From CAWAND01 sp963807065 (GTDB taxonomy: Bacteria > Chloroflexota > Anaerolineae > Anaerolineales > E44-bin32): 64,000 nucleotides of DNA. Both the position numbers and the translations under genes were made by a program. Below are positions 26,103-35,391 of this stretch, piece by piece. The notes below the pieces were generated by a model that did not search any database, was not told the origin of the DNA, and was given only the letters and a program-made list of their open reading frames with translations. The stretch spans positions 1 through 64,000 of the forward strand of contig CAWDZQ010000004.1 in assembly GCA_963807065.1 (NCBI GenBank). The letters run 5' to 3'. Positions within the stretch are counted from its first letter, which is position 1. The number at the start of each line of letters is the position of its first letter.

Positions 26103-26510
26103 CTATTTGACCGTGAGGGATCCCTGCATGCCGGCCTCCAAATGCCCCGGCTCGGCACACACAATCTCATACGTGCCAGGCTCTGAAGGGGCAGAGAAGG
26201 TAAAGCTTTGCACCTGGTCGACATCCACCTGAAAGGCTTGAAGAACGTGCTCATTGTCGTCGGCGGTGAACGGCGGTGTGACGGAGTAGCCGGCTTCCAT
26301 CAACGTCCAGGTGTGGACGACCTTCCCGTCATTTGTCAGCGTCAGGGTGACCTGAGCGTTGGCCGGCACCTCCCAATTGGGCGGCTGGTACTCAAACTCC
26401 GAAAGGTTGGCGGCGATGGCCACCTGCTTCGGGCCGCATGCGCCCAAGAGCACGCCCAACAGCATCAGACCCCCCAGGGCCAATCCGATCTTGTGAAATT
26501 CTTCCCGCAT
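26103..26510 (-). CDS. Cupredoxin-like lipoprotein
   Basis: A 135-residue secreted copper-protein candidate. The signal peptide ends LLGVLLGAC (lipobox). The beta-sandwich that follows has type 1 copper ligands in the expected order: His in GKVVHTWTL, Cys in YEIVCAEPGH, His in EPGHLEAGM and Met in the same loop. It may shuttle electrons at the outer membrane face. The SURF1 gene at 28.6 kb hints at a copper-haem oxidase in this organism. ATG 26510 gives a standard signal peptide. Confidence 0.85.
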   Translation of the reverse strand: MREEFHKIGLALGGLMLLGVLLGACGPKQVAIAANLSEFEYQPPNWEVPANAQVTLTLTNDGKVVHTWTLMEAGYSVTPPFTADDNEHVLQAFQVDVDQVQSFTFSAPSEPGTYEIVCAEPGHLEAGMQGSLTVK

Positions 26511-26617
26511 AACCGTCCTCCCCAACCCGTCTCATGGGCGCCTGTCGCGCCTTGCGGTCGGCTATTGTAACATCGGCCGCTCCGAAGACCGCCAGCTTCT
26601 GCCTGTTCGCGCCTTCC

Positions 26618-26646
26618 TTGACAGGCCGGGGTGAAGTCACCACAAT
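26618..26646 (+). promoter_or_regulatory. era promoter, near-leaderless
   Basis: A perfect -35 TTGACA (26618-26623) and CACAAT at 26641-26646 with a 17-base spacer. The -10 ends 6 bases before the era ATG, so the mRNA would have essentially no leader. No Shine-Dalgarno sequence is seen. Confidence 0.6.
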
Positions 26647-26652
26647 AGGCAC

Positions 26653-27597
26653 ATGGACGCCGACAGCGCGCCGCCAGATCATCGTTCCGGGTTTATTGCC
26701 GTGGTCGGCCGGCCCAACGTGGGCAAATCGACCCTGCTCAACGCCCTGCTCGAGCAGCCGATCGCCGCCACCTCATCCAAGCCCCAGACCACCCAACTTA
26801 ACCAGCTGGCCATCCTTACCCGGCCCGAGTTTCAAGTCATCTTCGTTGACACCCCCGGGATCCACGAGCCGCACCACCTTCTGGGGGAATGGATGGATGC
26901 GGCCGCCACGGCGGTGATCGCCGACGGAGATGTCTGCCTGGTCCTGTTCGACATGAGCGAACCTCCAGCCGAGGATGATCGGCGGACGGTGGGTCGGCTG
27001 GCCTCCATCGGGGCTCGACCGCCGTGCGTGGCGGCCCTGAACAAGGTCGACCTGGTGTCGGACACAGATCGGCCTGGGCGCGAACTGGCCTACCGGGACC
27101 TGGTCCCGTTCGCCGACCCCGTCCTCACCGTTTCGGCGCTGCAAGCTGACGGCCTGGATGACCTGCTGGAAGCCCTTGTGGCCCGGCTGCCGGAGGGCCC
27201 GCGCTTCTATCCTGAGGACCAAGTCACGGATCGTTTCGAACGCGATGTGGCCGCCGACCTGATTCGCTCGGCAGCCATGCAACTGCTCCGGGAAGAACTG
27301 CCCTACAGTCTGGCAGTACACATCGACGAATTCACCGAGCGAGGCGAGACTGGCGCCTTCATCAAAGCCACCCTGTTTGTCGAACGAGATTCGCAGAAAG
27401 GGATCGTAATCGGCCGCGGAGGTGTCATGATTCGCAACATCGGCCAGCTGGCACGAGAGCACATCGAGGCCATGTCCGGGCGCAGCGTCTATCTTGAGCT
27501 GAGAGTGAAGGTCCAGCCCGGCTGGCGCAGCGATCCCAAGGCGCTCAAGCGTTTCGGTTTTTCGTCTATTGAACCCAGCAACCACCGGGCCGGGTGA
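26653..27597 (+). CDS. era: GTPase Era
   Basis: A 314-residue ribosome-assembly GTPase that binds the 3' end of 16S rRNA. The G domain has GRPNVGKST (19-27), the switch TTQLNQLA, G3 DTPGIHEP and G4 NKVD. The C-terminal KH domain (about 220-300) contains the VIGRGGVMIRNIG loop. Length is normal. It overlaps the next gene by 4 bases (GTGA). Confidence 0.95.
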   Translation: MDADSAPPDHRSGFIAVVGRPNVGKSTLLNALLEQPIAATSSKPQTTQLNQLAILTRPEFQVIFVDTPGIHEPHHLLGEWMDAAATAVIADGDVCLVLFDMSEPPAEDDRRTVGRLASIGARPPCVAALNKVDLVSDTDRPGRELAYRDLVPFADPVLTVSALQADGLDDLLEALVARLPEGPRFYPEDQVTDRFERDVAADLIRSAAMQLLREELPYSLAVHIDEFTERGETGAFIKATLFVERDSQKGIVIGRGGVMIRNIGQLAREHIEAMSGRSVYLELRVKVQPGWRSDPKALKRFGFSSIEPSNHRAG

Positions 27598-28502
27598 GAG
27601 GATCCGCATTGACCAAATCCAAACACAGCGGCACCCGCACCAGCGCCTTTGGCTCACCGGGCCGCGCCAATCACAACTCATCAGACTTCTACCAAAGCCG
27701 GCTTTATCAAGACCACCAGCCACCGGAACCCGACACCTACCATGAAGCAGAGCTCCCGGCCTCCGCCCGGAACGCACTCTTCTGCAAGTCGTCCGAGTCG
27801 ATGGACGAGCTCCCCGACCACTGCGTCCACCTGATGGTGACTTCGCCTCCCTACAACGCCAGTAAGGAATACGACCAAGATCTCACGCTTGGGGAGTACC
27901 GGGCCATGCTGAGGCGGGTGATGGTCGAGACCTACCGGGTGCTGGTCACCGGGGGACGCGCCTGCATCAACGTCGCCAATCTCGGCCGCAAGCCCTATCT
28001 TCCCCTGCACGCGTTCCTCGTCGAAGACATGCTCTCCATCGGCTTCTTGATGCGGGGCGAGATCATCTGGGACAAAGCCAGCAGCGCTGGCACGTCTACC
28101 GCTTGGGGCTCCTGGCTCTCGGCCTCCAATCCGGTCTTACGCGATGTTCACGAGTACATCTTGGTGTTCTCGAAGGAGGCATTCTCTCGTCCGGCGGGTG
28201 AGCGTGTGAATACGATCCAAAAGGAGGATTTCCTCGCCTGGACCAAGAGTGTGTGGACCTTTCCCTCCGTCTCGGCACGCCAAATCGGCCATCCGGCGCC
28301 GTTTCCGGAAGAACTTCCGCGCAGACTGATTGAACTCTACACCTATCAGGGCGAGGTCGTGATGGATCCATTCTGTGGCTCGGGGTCGAGCTGTCTGGCT
28401 GCCCGCCGGTCCCGGCGAACGTATGTCGGGTACGACGTGGAACCGGAGTACATCGATCTGGCGCGGACACGACTGGCGGAGGCCGAGAACCCGCCCGCCT
28501 AG
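27594..28502 (+). CDS. Site-specific DNA methyltransferase (beta-type, TSPPY)
   Basis: A 302-residue amino-methyltransferase. Catalytic motif IV is TSPPYN at 83-88, and the SAM-binding motif I DPFCGSGSS lies near 262 towards the C-terminus. This order is typical of beta-class N4-cytosine or N6-adenine enzymes; a target-recognition region lies between. No restriction endonuclease adjoins it, so it is a solitary methylase. It is translationally coupled to era (GTG 27594), although TTG 27609 (LTKSKHSG) is another possible start. The recognition site cannot be predicted. Confidence 0.85.
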   Translation: MRGSALTKSKHSGTRTSAFGSPGRANHNSSDFYQSRLYQDHQPPEPDTYHEAELPASARNALFCKSSESMDELPDHCVHLMVTSPPYNASKEYDQDLTLGEYRAMLRRVMVETYRVLVTGGRACINVANLGRKPYLPLHAFLVEDMLSIGFLMRGEIIWDKASSAGTSTAWGSWLSASNPVLRDVHEYILVFSKEAFSRPAGERVNTIQKEDFLAWTKSVWTFPSVSARQIGHPAPFPEELPRRLIELYTYQGEVVMDPFCGSGSSCLAARRSRRTYVGYDVEPEYIDLARTRLAEAENPPA

Positions 28503-28606
28503 GTTTCCGCGCGGTCCCATCCAACTCTCCCACAACGCGGTGATAAGATGCGGTGGTTGAGATTCCCCATCGTCAACACCTGCTGCGCCGGCTCATGGGA
28601 GGCCGC

Positions 28607-29350
28607 ATGCATCGCAAAGATTGGGTCTTCATCATTCTGGCCGTCCTGGCCGCCGCCCTCTTCGTCCGCCTGGGTTTCTGGCAGCTCTCTCGGCTTCAAG
28701 AAAGGCGTGCGCACAACGACCTGATCCGACAAAGGATGGGCCTGCCTGCCGAGCCCGTCTCGCAAGCCATGGTCGACCCGGTGGCCTGGTCCTTTCGACC
28801 CGTGACGTTGCGCGGCAACTTCGACGCAGCCCACGAGATCCTGCTTAGTCCGCGTTCGTATCAAGATCAGCCGGGGGTCGATCTTGTGACCCCGCTTCGG
28901 TTGGAAGGCGATCAGGGGACAGTGTTGATCGATCGAGGTTGGATACCGTTTGGGGCCACCGACCCCGGGCCGCGAGCCGCGTATCAGATACTGGGTCCGG
29001 TGGAGATTCAGGGACTGGTGATGGCCTCCCAGCCCTCGGTCAAGCTCTTCCTGCTTCCGGGACCCCCCACCCCCAGCCCGGACGCCTTTCGCACCACCTG
29101 GCAGACGGTGGACATCCCCAGCCTGCAAATCCAGATGCCTTATCCCCTGCTCCCCTTTTTCGTCGCCCAGACCTCGGCCTCCCCCGGTTCAGGGGCACAA
29201 CCCAGACCCGACCCCGAGATCGACCTGACCGAAGGCCCTCACCTGAACTATGCCATGCAGTGGTTCGCTTTCGCGCTAATCGCGCTCCTTGGCGGCGGGA
29301 CGTGGGTGCGCCGCAGCGTGCGCCGGGCGGACGCCAACGAAAGCGGCTGA
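28607..29350 (+). CDS. SURF1-family cytochrome oxidase assembly protein
   Basis: A 247-residue membrane protein with the SURF1 plan: a TM helix near the N-terminus (WVFIILAVLAAALFVRLGFWQLSRL) and a second at the C-terminus (FAFALIALLGGGTW). Between them is an extracytoplasmic domain with RPVTLRGNFDAAHEILL, LIDRGWIP and the terminal NYAMQWF motif. The family helps insert haem a into cytochrome c oxidase. GGAGG lies 4 bases before ATG 28607. No oxidase genes are in the window. Confidence 0.9.
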   Translation: MHRKDWVFIILAVLAAALFVRLGFWQLSRLQERRAHNDLIRQRMGLPAEPVSQAMVDPVAWSFRPVTLRGNFDAAHEILLSPRSYQDQPGVDLVTPLRLEGDQGTVLIDRGWIPFGATDPGPRAAYQILGPVEIQGLVMASQPSVKLFLLPGPPTPSPDAFRTTWQTVDIPSLQIQMPYPLLPFFVAQTSASPGSGAQPRPDPEIDLTEGPHLNYAMQWFAFALIALLGGGTWVRRSVRRADANESG

Positions 29351-29373
29351 ACGCCGGACCGGACATCACCCAT

Positions 29374-29391
29374 TTGTGAACACCGTCACAA
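29374..29391. promoter_or_regulatory. CRP/FNR-like palindrome, site 2
   Basis: TTGTGA-ACACCG-TCACAA, perfect inverted repeat. It lies between the 3' ends of two convergent genes, where no promoter is expected. Confidence 0.55.
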
Positions 29392-29400
29392 TCGCAGCCC

Positions 29401-29892
29401 TTAGACGGAACGCGCCGCGGGCCAAGTGCCCATCACCTGCCGCAGGATAGCAAACTCTCCGACGTGATATGCGGTGTGGTCGGACACCAGGAGAATCTCG
29501 CGCAGCAGGCTGTAGCCGGGCGCGTGCGGAAGGTCGCCCGTCAGGTCTGCTTGGGGATCTTCGACCATCGACCGAAGCACTTTCAGGTCGCTCCGGTAGC
29601 CAGCCAGGGTGATCTCCCAGGCAGATTCGTCGGCTTCGGCATCTTCTGGGGGCCAGTACCCCTCGGGCCAGGGCGGCGACCGGTAGCCGGGATCCTCGAC
29701 GAACTTGAGGATGTCCTCCTGGGTTCGGCGAATATGCTCGAGCAGCGCCCACGCCGAGTAGGTCACGTTGGGCGGACGCTCATTCATCCGTGCCATGGGG
29801 AAGGCGTCGACCGCCTGATCGAGACTCATGTGGGCATGCCCGCCATCCAGCAGATCTAACAGCTTGGCACGCAGATCATCTACCGTGGTCAT
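29401..29892 (-). CDS. DinB-like four-helix protein
   Basis: A 163-residue protein resembling the DinB/YfiT superfamily. Three candidate metal-binding His residues are visible: ALLEHIRRTQ near residue 50, and SDHTAYHVGEF near 143-147. Members include thiol-dependent transferases and stress proteins; the substrate is unknown. GAGG lies just upstream of ATG 29892, and a TACTAT -10-like element lies at 29943-29938. Confidence 0.75.
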   Translation of the reverse strand: MTTVDDLRAKLLDLLDGGHAHMSLDQAVDAFPMARMNERPPNVTYSAWALLEHIRRTQEDILKFVEDPGYRSPPWPEGYWPPEDAEADESAWEITLAGYRSDLKVLRSMVEDPQADLTGDLPHAPGYSLLREILLVSDHTAYHVGEFAILRQVMGTWPAARSV

Positions 29893-30316
29893 GGGTTGGC
29901 CTCTTTTCAACTCCGGACTGAATTCCAGTGCAACTGAATAGTAGCGCACTCTGGCATGGGGCACGCGGGAAATGGAGCCAGCATGCCCACAGAGCTTGGC
30001 AGGGCGTCCTGATGATTACGGGTCAGATGGAGGTCAGGCGCACTGGTGCTCACGGCGATGCGCGGCCTTCCCCTCCACATGGCTCCGGACAATCCGGCAT
30101 GGTCCGCAACCCGGGCTCCGCTGCCACACAGGATTCCAGGACGGCCATTGCCCAATCCTGTCACCCGTTCGTGCCCTCGCATCCTCGTTACAAACGACAC
30201 AAGTCACAGGCGAGAACTCTAGATAACGGCGGTTCGATTTCTGTCAAATCCGGATGAAAGGGCGCCCTGGCGGCTCAGTGGAGCGCGAGATAACCTTCCG
30301 GCCAAGACCAGGAAGA
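29893..30316. other. Intergenic region without a recognisable gene
   Basis: These 424 bases separate the DinB-like gene from ribF. Small open frames here have no homology I recognise and no ribosome-binding sites. Apart from the TACTAT element near 29940, no repeats, RNA genes or strong hairpins were seen. Confidence 0.5.
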
Positions 30317-31243
30317 TCAGGCGGTGTCCCGGGGCTCCTGCTTCTGCACGGCTGCATCGAGCCAACGCCTCAGGGCAGCCTTAGGCAGCGGAGACGGAGT
30401 GGCCGGGCCGACCCGGTTCAGGAAAGCCAGCCTGGCGCCGGCTTCAGACCACGGAGTGGCTGGCGGCAGGAAGACATCCATCTCCGACGTCCGGGGGTGA
30501 TCATCATCGGATGAGGGGGCATGCCGCACGTGGATCAGGGCAGGCTGCCGCCCATCGTCGGTTTCCAGACGGCCAGCGTACAATCCCTCGCTGGGACATG
30601 CCCGTTCCTCCGAGACATCCATGCTGAGAGTCAGCAGATCTGGGTCTTGAGCCGCCGGGTGGAATCCGTCGAAGTCGCCTGGCAGAGTGAAGGCTGCACC
30701 CAACAAGCGCCCCGCGAGAGCGAGTTCCCCGGATCGGAGAGCAACCCGCACCCGCGTCGAACTCACCACGTCGCCATCGAGCATGGCCGGCTCGATCACG
30801 TGCAAGCGAAAGCCCCGTTCCCCCGCCACCGACTTCAGGTAGGTAATGTCCCCTTCCCGCCGGTAACCCAGGGCGAAATCCGGCCCGACCCAAAGGCCTT
30901 TGGGGTGGAGCCGGCCGTCAATCCAGTCCAGGAAGGCGGCCGCGCTCAGATGGGACAACTCCAGGTCAAAGCGCTGGTTGATGACGTAGTCGACCCCAAG
31001 CATGCCCAGGCGTTGGGCCTTCTCATCGGGTGAGCTCAAGTAGAAAGCCGGTTTTGAGCCCCGCAGCACAACCGAGGGATGGGGAAAAAACGACAAGACG
31101 GTGGTGGGCAGATTCTCTGCTTGCGCCGCGGCCAGCATCTGGCGAATGAGCTTACGGTGCCCCCGATGAATTCCGTCAAACGAGCCGATCGTCAGCTCGC
31201 AGGCGTCCAGGGTGAGCGCGTCGATCGAGTTAACGTGGCGCAT
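30317..31243 (-). CDS. ribF: RibF-type FAD synthetase with degenerate riboflavin kinase domain
   Basis: A 308-residue protein. The N-terminal FMN adenylyltransferase domain is clear: GSFDGIHRGHRKLI near residue 20, FFPHPSVVLRG and the VGPDFALGYRREGD block, with SSTRVRVALRSGEL later. The C-terminal half should be riboflavin kinase. The Mg-ATP motif GFPTAN is replaced by GFHPAAQDP, though GLYAG and a SEMDVFL remnant remain. Kinase activity is therefore doubtful. It is the last gene of the nusA operon, 6 bases after truB. Confidence 0.85.
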   Translation of the reverse strand: MRHVNSIDALTLDACELTIGSFDGIHRGHRKLIRQMLAAAQAENLPTTVLSFFPHPSVVLRGSKPAFYLSSPDEKAQRLGMLGVDYVINQRFDLELSHLSAAAFLDWIDGRLHPKGLWVGPDFALGYRREGDITYLKSVAGERGFRLHVIEPAMLDGDVVSSTRVRVALRSGELALAGRLLGAAFTLPGDFDGFHPAAQDPDLLTLSMDVSEERACPSEGLYAGRLETDDGRQPALIHVRHAPSSDDDHPRTSEMDVFLPPATPWSEAGARLAFLNRVGPATPSPLPKAALRRWLDAAVQKQEPRDTA

Positions 31244-31249
31244 GACAAC

Positions 31250-32128
31250 TCAACGGATGAAGACCTTCTTGGGGCGCCAGGCAGATTCCAGGCTGTCGCC
31301 TTCGAGAATGGCCACAAGCTTTCCGTCCCGGTCAACTGCTCGCGCCAGGCCCGCAACCGGAGCCTCCACCGGCAGCAGGCGGCCGTGCCGCAGCAGCTCA
31401 ACTTCGTTCGAGCCAATCTCCACCAACGGAAGATCCGGCAGCGCCTCGGCCGCCGGTAGGACGTGTTCGGTCCATGAGCCGTCATCCAACGCCGTTTGCA
31501 GCTTGGCCATGGTGACTGCTTGCTCCAGGCCAAAGGGGCCGGCCTGGGTCCGCCTCAGGGCGGCCAGGTGGGCCCCGGTCGACAGGCGCTCTCCCAGGTC
31601 ATTGGCCAGGGAACGCACATAGGTGCCGGCCGAGCATGTGACCTTCAACGTAAGGTCCGGCGCATCATAGGCCACCGGATCCAGGCTGTAGATGGTCACC
31701 TGCCTCGGCTCGAGATCGACTTCTTTCCCCGCCCGGGCAAGCTGGTAGGCTTTCTTGCCCTGGAGTTTGATGGCGCTGTAGGCTGGCGGCACCTGGTTGA
31801 GATCACCGGTGAACTCCGGCAGGATGGCCAGAATGGACTCCATGTCCGGCGTCTGTCCCGTGTCCCGAACGACGTCTCCGTCGGCGTCGTACGTATCCGT
31901 TGAGCGCCCGAAGCGGATCACCGCCTCGTAGCGCTTGGTACCTGCGGAGAGGTATTCGCTAAGCCGCGTGGCCGCCCCTAGGCACAACACCAGCACGCCC
32001 GAGGCCCGCGGGTCGAGTGTGCCCGCGTGACCAACCTTTCGCACCCCCGTGCCACGCCGGACGGTGTTGACGACCGTATGCGACGTCGGGCCGACCGGCT
32101 TGTCGACAATGATGAGGCCGAAGTCCAC
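31250..32128 (-). CDS. truB: tRNA pseudouridine-55 synthase
   Basis: A 292-residue enzyme making pseudouridine 55 in the T-loop of tRNAs. It starts with the TruB block VDKPVGPTSHTVVNTVRR. The catalytic Asp is in KVGHAGTLDPRASGVLVL near residue 40, and YEAVIRFGRSTDTYDADGDV and VTCSAGTYVRSLANDLG follow. A short PUA-like C-terminus is present. It is part of the translation operon between nrnA and ribF. Confidence 0.96.
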   Translation of the reverse strand: MDFGLIIVDKPVGPTSHTVVNTVRRGTGVRKVGHAGTLDPRASGVLVLCLGAATRLSEYLSAGTKRYEAVIRFGRSTDTYDADGDVVRDTGQTPDMESILAILPEFTGDLNQVPPAYSAIKLQGKKAYQLARAGKEVDLEPRQVTIYSLDPVAYDAPDLTLKVTCSAGTYVRSLANDLGERLSTGAHLAALRRTQAGPFGLEQAVTMAKLQTALDDGSWTEHVLPAAEALPDLPLVEIGSNEVELLRHGRLLPVEAPVAGLARAVDRDGKLVAILEGDSLESAWRPKKVFIR

Positions 32129-32140
32129 GCGAGTGATCCC

Positions 32141-33103
32141 TTACCCCGCCGTCGGCAAGATCAACTTGTGGGTGGCTTCGAGGACGCGCTGTTGGACATC
32201 CTCCAGCGCGCCGTCGATCGTCGCCCCTGCGGCAGCCGCGTGCCCCCCACCGCCGAACTGGGACGCCAGTCTGGACACGTCAATCCCAGGCTTCGACCGC
32301 CAGCTGATCTTCACCTGCTGTTTGGGCTGCTCGACGAACACGACCACAAGCTGAGCATCCTCGATGGTGGTCAACACATTCACCAGGTCGGCGTCGTCGG
32401 ACCCCGGGTAACCCAGCCGGCGGCGATCCGCCAGGCTCAGGGTGGCCCAGATGACACCATCCTTGCGCTCCAGCTGCGAGAGCCCGGCGCCCCAGTAGCG
32501 GGCCGCCACGAAGCTCATTCTGGACAGCGCCCGTTCGTAGATTTCCTGAAGCGGGGCACCCATCTCCAGCAAATCGGCCGCCACCCGCAGACTGGCGGGG
32601 GTCACGCTCGACGTCCTGAAACCGATCGTGTCGGTGAGCAGGCCGGTCATTAGGCTGGCCACCACACTGTCGCTCAGTGGAAGCCCCATGGCGGGCAGCC
32701 ATGCGTACAAGATTTCCGTCGTGGCTGCGGCGCCGGGAACGACCAGATTGTAGGCGGCGAACTTCTCATTGGTCGGGTGGTGGTCGATGTTGACGTCCAC
32801 CGGCCTTGGCAGGTCGTCACGCGCAAAACCGGTGCGCTCAAGGTCCGAGCAATCGACGCAAATCAGCAGATCAGGGTTGTCCGGCAGATGCGTCTCCACC
32901 CCAGAAGCCCCTTCCAGGAAAGTGAAGGCACGCGGCACACCCCCTACCAGAACCGGTGTGACCGCCTTCCCCACGGCTCGAAGCGCCTCGCTCATGGCCA
33001 GAAGCGAGCCAACGGCATCGCCGTCGGGCCGCACATGAGACAGCACGGCCGGGCGCTGGGCGGAGCCCAGACGGTCCTTGAGCTCGACCATGGAAAGGGT
33101 CAA
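32141..33103 (-). CDS. nrnA: DHH-family nanoRNase / pAp phosphatase
   Basis: A 320-residue bifunctional oligoribonuclease and 3'-phosphoadenosine 5'-phosphate phosphatase. DHH motifs are seen: SHVRPDGDAVGS near 23-33, CVDCSDLE near 82-89 and NIDHHPTNE near 105-113. The DHHA1 end has SQFGGGGHAAAAG. It overlaps rbfA by 4 bases (ATGA) and precedes truB, a common order in this operon. Confidence 0.93.
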   Translation of the reverse strand: MTLSMVELKDRLGSAQRPAVLSHVRPDGDAVGSLLAMSEALRAVGKAVTPVLVGGVPRAFTFLEGASGVETHLPDNPDLLICVDCSDLERTGFARDDLPRPVDVNIDHHPTNEKFAAYNLVVPGAAATTEILYAWLPAMGLPLSDSVVASLMTGLLTDTIGFRTSSVTPASLRVAADLLEMGAPLQEIYERALSRMSFVAARYWGAGLSQLERKDGVIWATLSLADRRRLGYPGSDDADLVNVLTTIEDAQLVVVFVEQPKQQVKISWRSKPGIDVSRLASQFGGGGHAAAAGATIDGALEDVQQRVLEATHKLILPTAG

Positions 33104-33471
33104 ACCTCGCCCTCAGCCGTGTCATCCTGGCGGTGAATCTCGCGCAGCAGCTCCTCGATGCGCTCGCCGCGGGCGGGGGTGGCATCCCAGCGAAAACGAA
33201 GCTGCGGGAAAGTGCGCAGAGGGATTCGCGCCGCAAGTGCGGTGCGAAGAAAGCCGCGCGCCCGGTGCAGCGCCTGGAGGACGTCGTCTTTGCGGTCCTG
33301 GCCATCCAGGGAAGACACGAAGACCGTGGCGAATGCCAGCTCGCGGTCCACGTCGACATCCGTGACGGTGACCTTCGTCAGCCGCGGGTCGGCGGCTTCC
33401 TTCTGCAGCAGCTCCGCCAGCTCCTCTTGGATCCGCTGGCCGATCTTCTTGGCTCGAGACGCGCTTACCAT
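33100..33471 (-). CDS. rbfA: Ribosome-binding factor A
   Basis: A 123-residue 30S maturation factor with a KH-like fold. Typical segments are KKIGQRIQEELAELLQKE, DPRLTKVTVTDVDVDREL, and LRFRWDATPARGERIEELL. It lies 12 bases after infB and overlaps nrnA by 4 bases. Confidence 0.95.
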   Translation of the reverse strand: MVSASRAKKIGQRIQEELAELLQKEAADPRLTKVTVTDVDVDRELAFATVFVSSLDGQDRKDDVLQALHRARGFLRTALAARIPLRTFPQLRFRWDATPARGERIEELLREIHRQDDTAEGEV

Positions 33472-33483
33472 CGAGACCTCCTC

Positions 33484-35277
33484 TCAGGCGGTCGGTACCT
33501 TCTCTTCGATGAAGCACTCGAGGATGTCACCCACCTCGTAGTCGCTGAAACCGCGAATGTTGACGCCGCATTCGAAACCCTCCCGCACCTCGCGCACGTC
33601 GTCCTTCTCATGCTTGAGCGAGGACACCGGCCCCTCGGCGACGGTGGTATCGTCTCTTATGACGGCGATGCGGGCATTGCGGCGCAGCTCACCCTGGACC
33701 ACACGGCAACCGGCGATCTTGCCGAGCTTAGTGATATGAAAGACGGCGCGCACCTCGGCGCGGCCCAGCACCACGCGCTTGGACTCAGGCTCGAGCAGGC
33801 CCTTGAGCGCCTTATCCACGTCCTCGACCAACCGGTAAATCACGTCATACAATCGGACGTCAACACCTTCCGCCTCGGCAGCTCGCTGGGCGGCCGTGTC
33901 AGCCACAACGTTGAAGCCGACCACCACCGCATCTGAGGCGGCCGCCAGCATGACATCGTTCTCGCTGACGTTTCCCGTGCCGGAGTGCAGGACGTTGACC
34001 TTAACCTCGTCCGTTTCCAGGGCTTCGACGGATGAGATCACCGGCTCCAGTGAACCCTGGACGTCGGCTTTGATCACCAGGCGTAGCTCTTGAACCTCGC
34101 CGGCCTGGATCGACTCGAAGATCTGTTCCAGCGATCGTCCGGGGCGGGACCGGGCCTGCGCAGCCGCCTGGCTGGCGTCTTCTCGCTCCGCCACTTCAGC
34201 CTTGGCCTCCCGCTCGGATTCGACCACCGTGAACAGATCGCCGGCATTAGGGACCTCGGACAACCCGAGCACGCCCACCGGCGTGGAGGGCAGCGCTTCC
34301 TCGATAGGATTGCCCTGGAAGTCGAACATCGCCCGGATCTTGCCGTAGGTGTCCCCCGCCAGGATGACGTCCCCCTGGCGCAGGGTACCGTTCTGAACCA
34401 ACAGCGTGGCGACGACGCCGCGCGAGTGGTCAACTTCGGCTTCAATCACTGAGCCGAAGACACTGCCTTCGGGGTTGGCCACGATCGGGTTGGCGTCGGC
34501 CACCAGCAGGATGGCCTCCAGCAGATCCTCGATCCCGGTCTTCTCCTTGGCGGACACCGGCACCACCATCGTCTCCCCATCCCAGTCGTCCGGGATGAGC
34601 CCGGCATCGGCCAGCTGCTGCTTCACCCGGTCTGGATTGGCATTTGGCCGATCGACCTTGTTCAGCGCCACCAGGACGGGCACACGTGCCGCCCGGGCGT
34701 GCGCCAGCGCCTCGCGCGTCTGCGGCATGACCCCGTCATCGGCGGCCACCACCAACACGGCGATATCCGCCCCCTGCGCCCCGCGGGCCCGCATGGCGGT
34801 GAATGCCGCGTGCCCAGGGGTGTCCAAGAATGTCACGGGCCGGTTGTTGTGCCGAATCTGGTAGGCGGCGATGTGCTGAGTGATCCCCCCCGCCTCACCC
34901 CCCGCCACATCCGTCTGACGGATGGCGTCCAGCAGCGTGGTCTTGCCGTGATCGACGTGGCCCAGGATCGTCACCACCGGAGGTCGCGGCACAAGTGATT
35001 TTTCGGGTTCTTCTTGCAGCAGGCGCCGCCATCGAGGGGCTTCGCCTTCATCCTTGGTCTCCGACTCGGGCGCCTCCATGGGACGCGCCTCGAAACCCAG
35101 CTCCTCCATCACGATGGCTGCCGTGTCGTAGTCGATAAGCTGATTGATGTTGGCCATCACGCCATTGGCCATCAGCTGTTTGATGATATCGATGGGACTG
35201 GCTTCGATTCGCTCCGCCAGATCTCGGACGGTCACAGGGTTGGGGATCTCTACGACCGGGTTCCCGTTTTCGCTCAT
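33484..35277 (-). CDS. infB: Translation initiation factor IF-2 (short form)
   Basis: A 597-residue initiator-tRNA-binding GTPase. A short N-terminal IF2_N domain (VRDLAERIEASPIDIIKQLM, residues 18-37) leads almost directly to the G domain. That domain has GHVDHGKTT near 106, DTPGHAAF and NKVD. EF-Tu-like domains II and III and the IF2 C-terminal domain follow (GFECGVNIRGFSDYEVGD). The long charged N-terminal extension of enterobacterial IF2 is absent. Confidence 0.97.
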   Translation of the reverse strand: MSENGNPVVEIPNPVTVRDLAERIEASPIDIIKQLMANGVMANINQLIDYDTAAIVMEELGFEARPMEAPESETKDEGEAPRWRRLLQEEPEKSLVPRPPVVTILGHVDHGKTTLLDAIRQTDVAGGEAGGITQHIAAYQIRHNNRPVTFLDTPGHAAFTAMRARGAQGADIAVLVVAADDGVMPQTREALAHARAARVPVLVALNKVDRPNANPDRVKQQLADAGLIPDDWDGETMVVPVSAKEKTGIEDLLEAILLVADANPIVANPEGSVFGSVIEAEVDHSRGVVATLLVQNGTLRQGDVILAGDTYGKIRAMFDFQGNPIEEALPSTPVGVLGLSEVPNAGDLFTVVESEREAKAEVAEREDASQAAAQARSRPGRSLEQIFESIQAGEVQELRLVIKADVQGSLEPVISSVEALETDEVKVNVLHSGTGNVSENDVMLAAASDAVVVGFNVVADTAAQRAAEAEGVDVRLYDVIYRLVEDVDKALKGLLEPESKRVVLGRAEVRAVFHITKLGKIAGCRVVQGELRRNARIAVIRDDTTVAEGPVSSLKHEKDDVREVREGFECGVNIRGFSDYEVGDILECFIEEKVPTA

Positions 35278-35391
35278 AACGCACCTCCGGCTTCAGCTCG
35301 CCGGTCGCGTCGAGCGGGGCCAGCGGGCTAGAAGGCTTTCGAGTTTCGTGTTGTGGTAAATTTCACGATCAATCGGGCCTCGGCGGCAGTT

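Noticed and set aside
26773..27777. 334-codon open frame antisense to era
   Set aside because: Same reason: opposite a conserved GTPase, with no recognisable domain.
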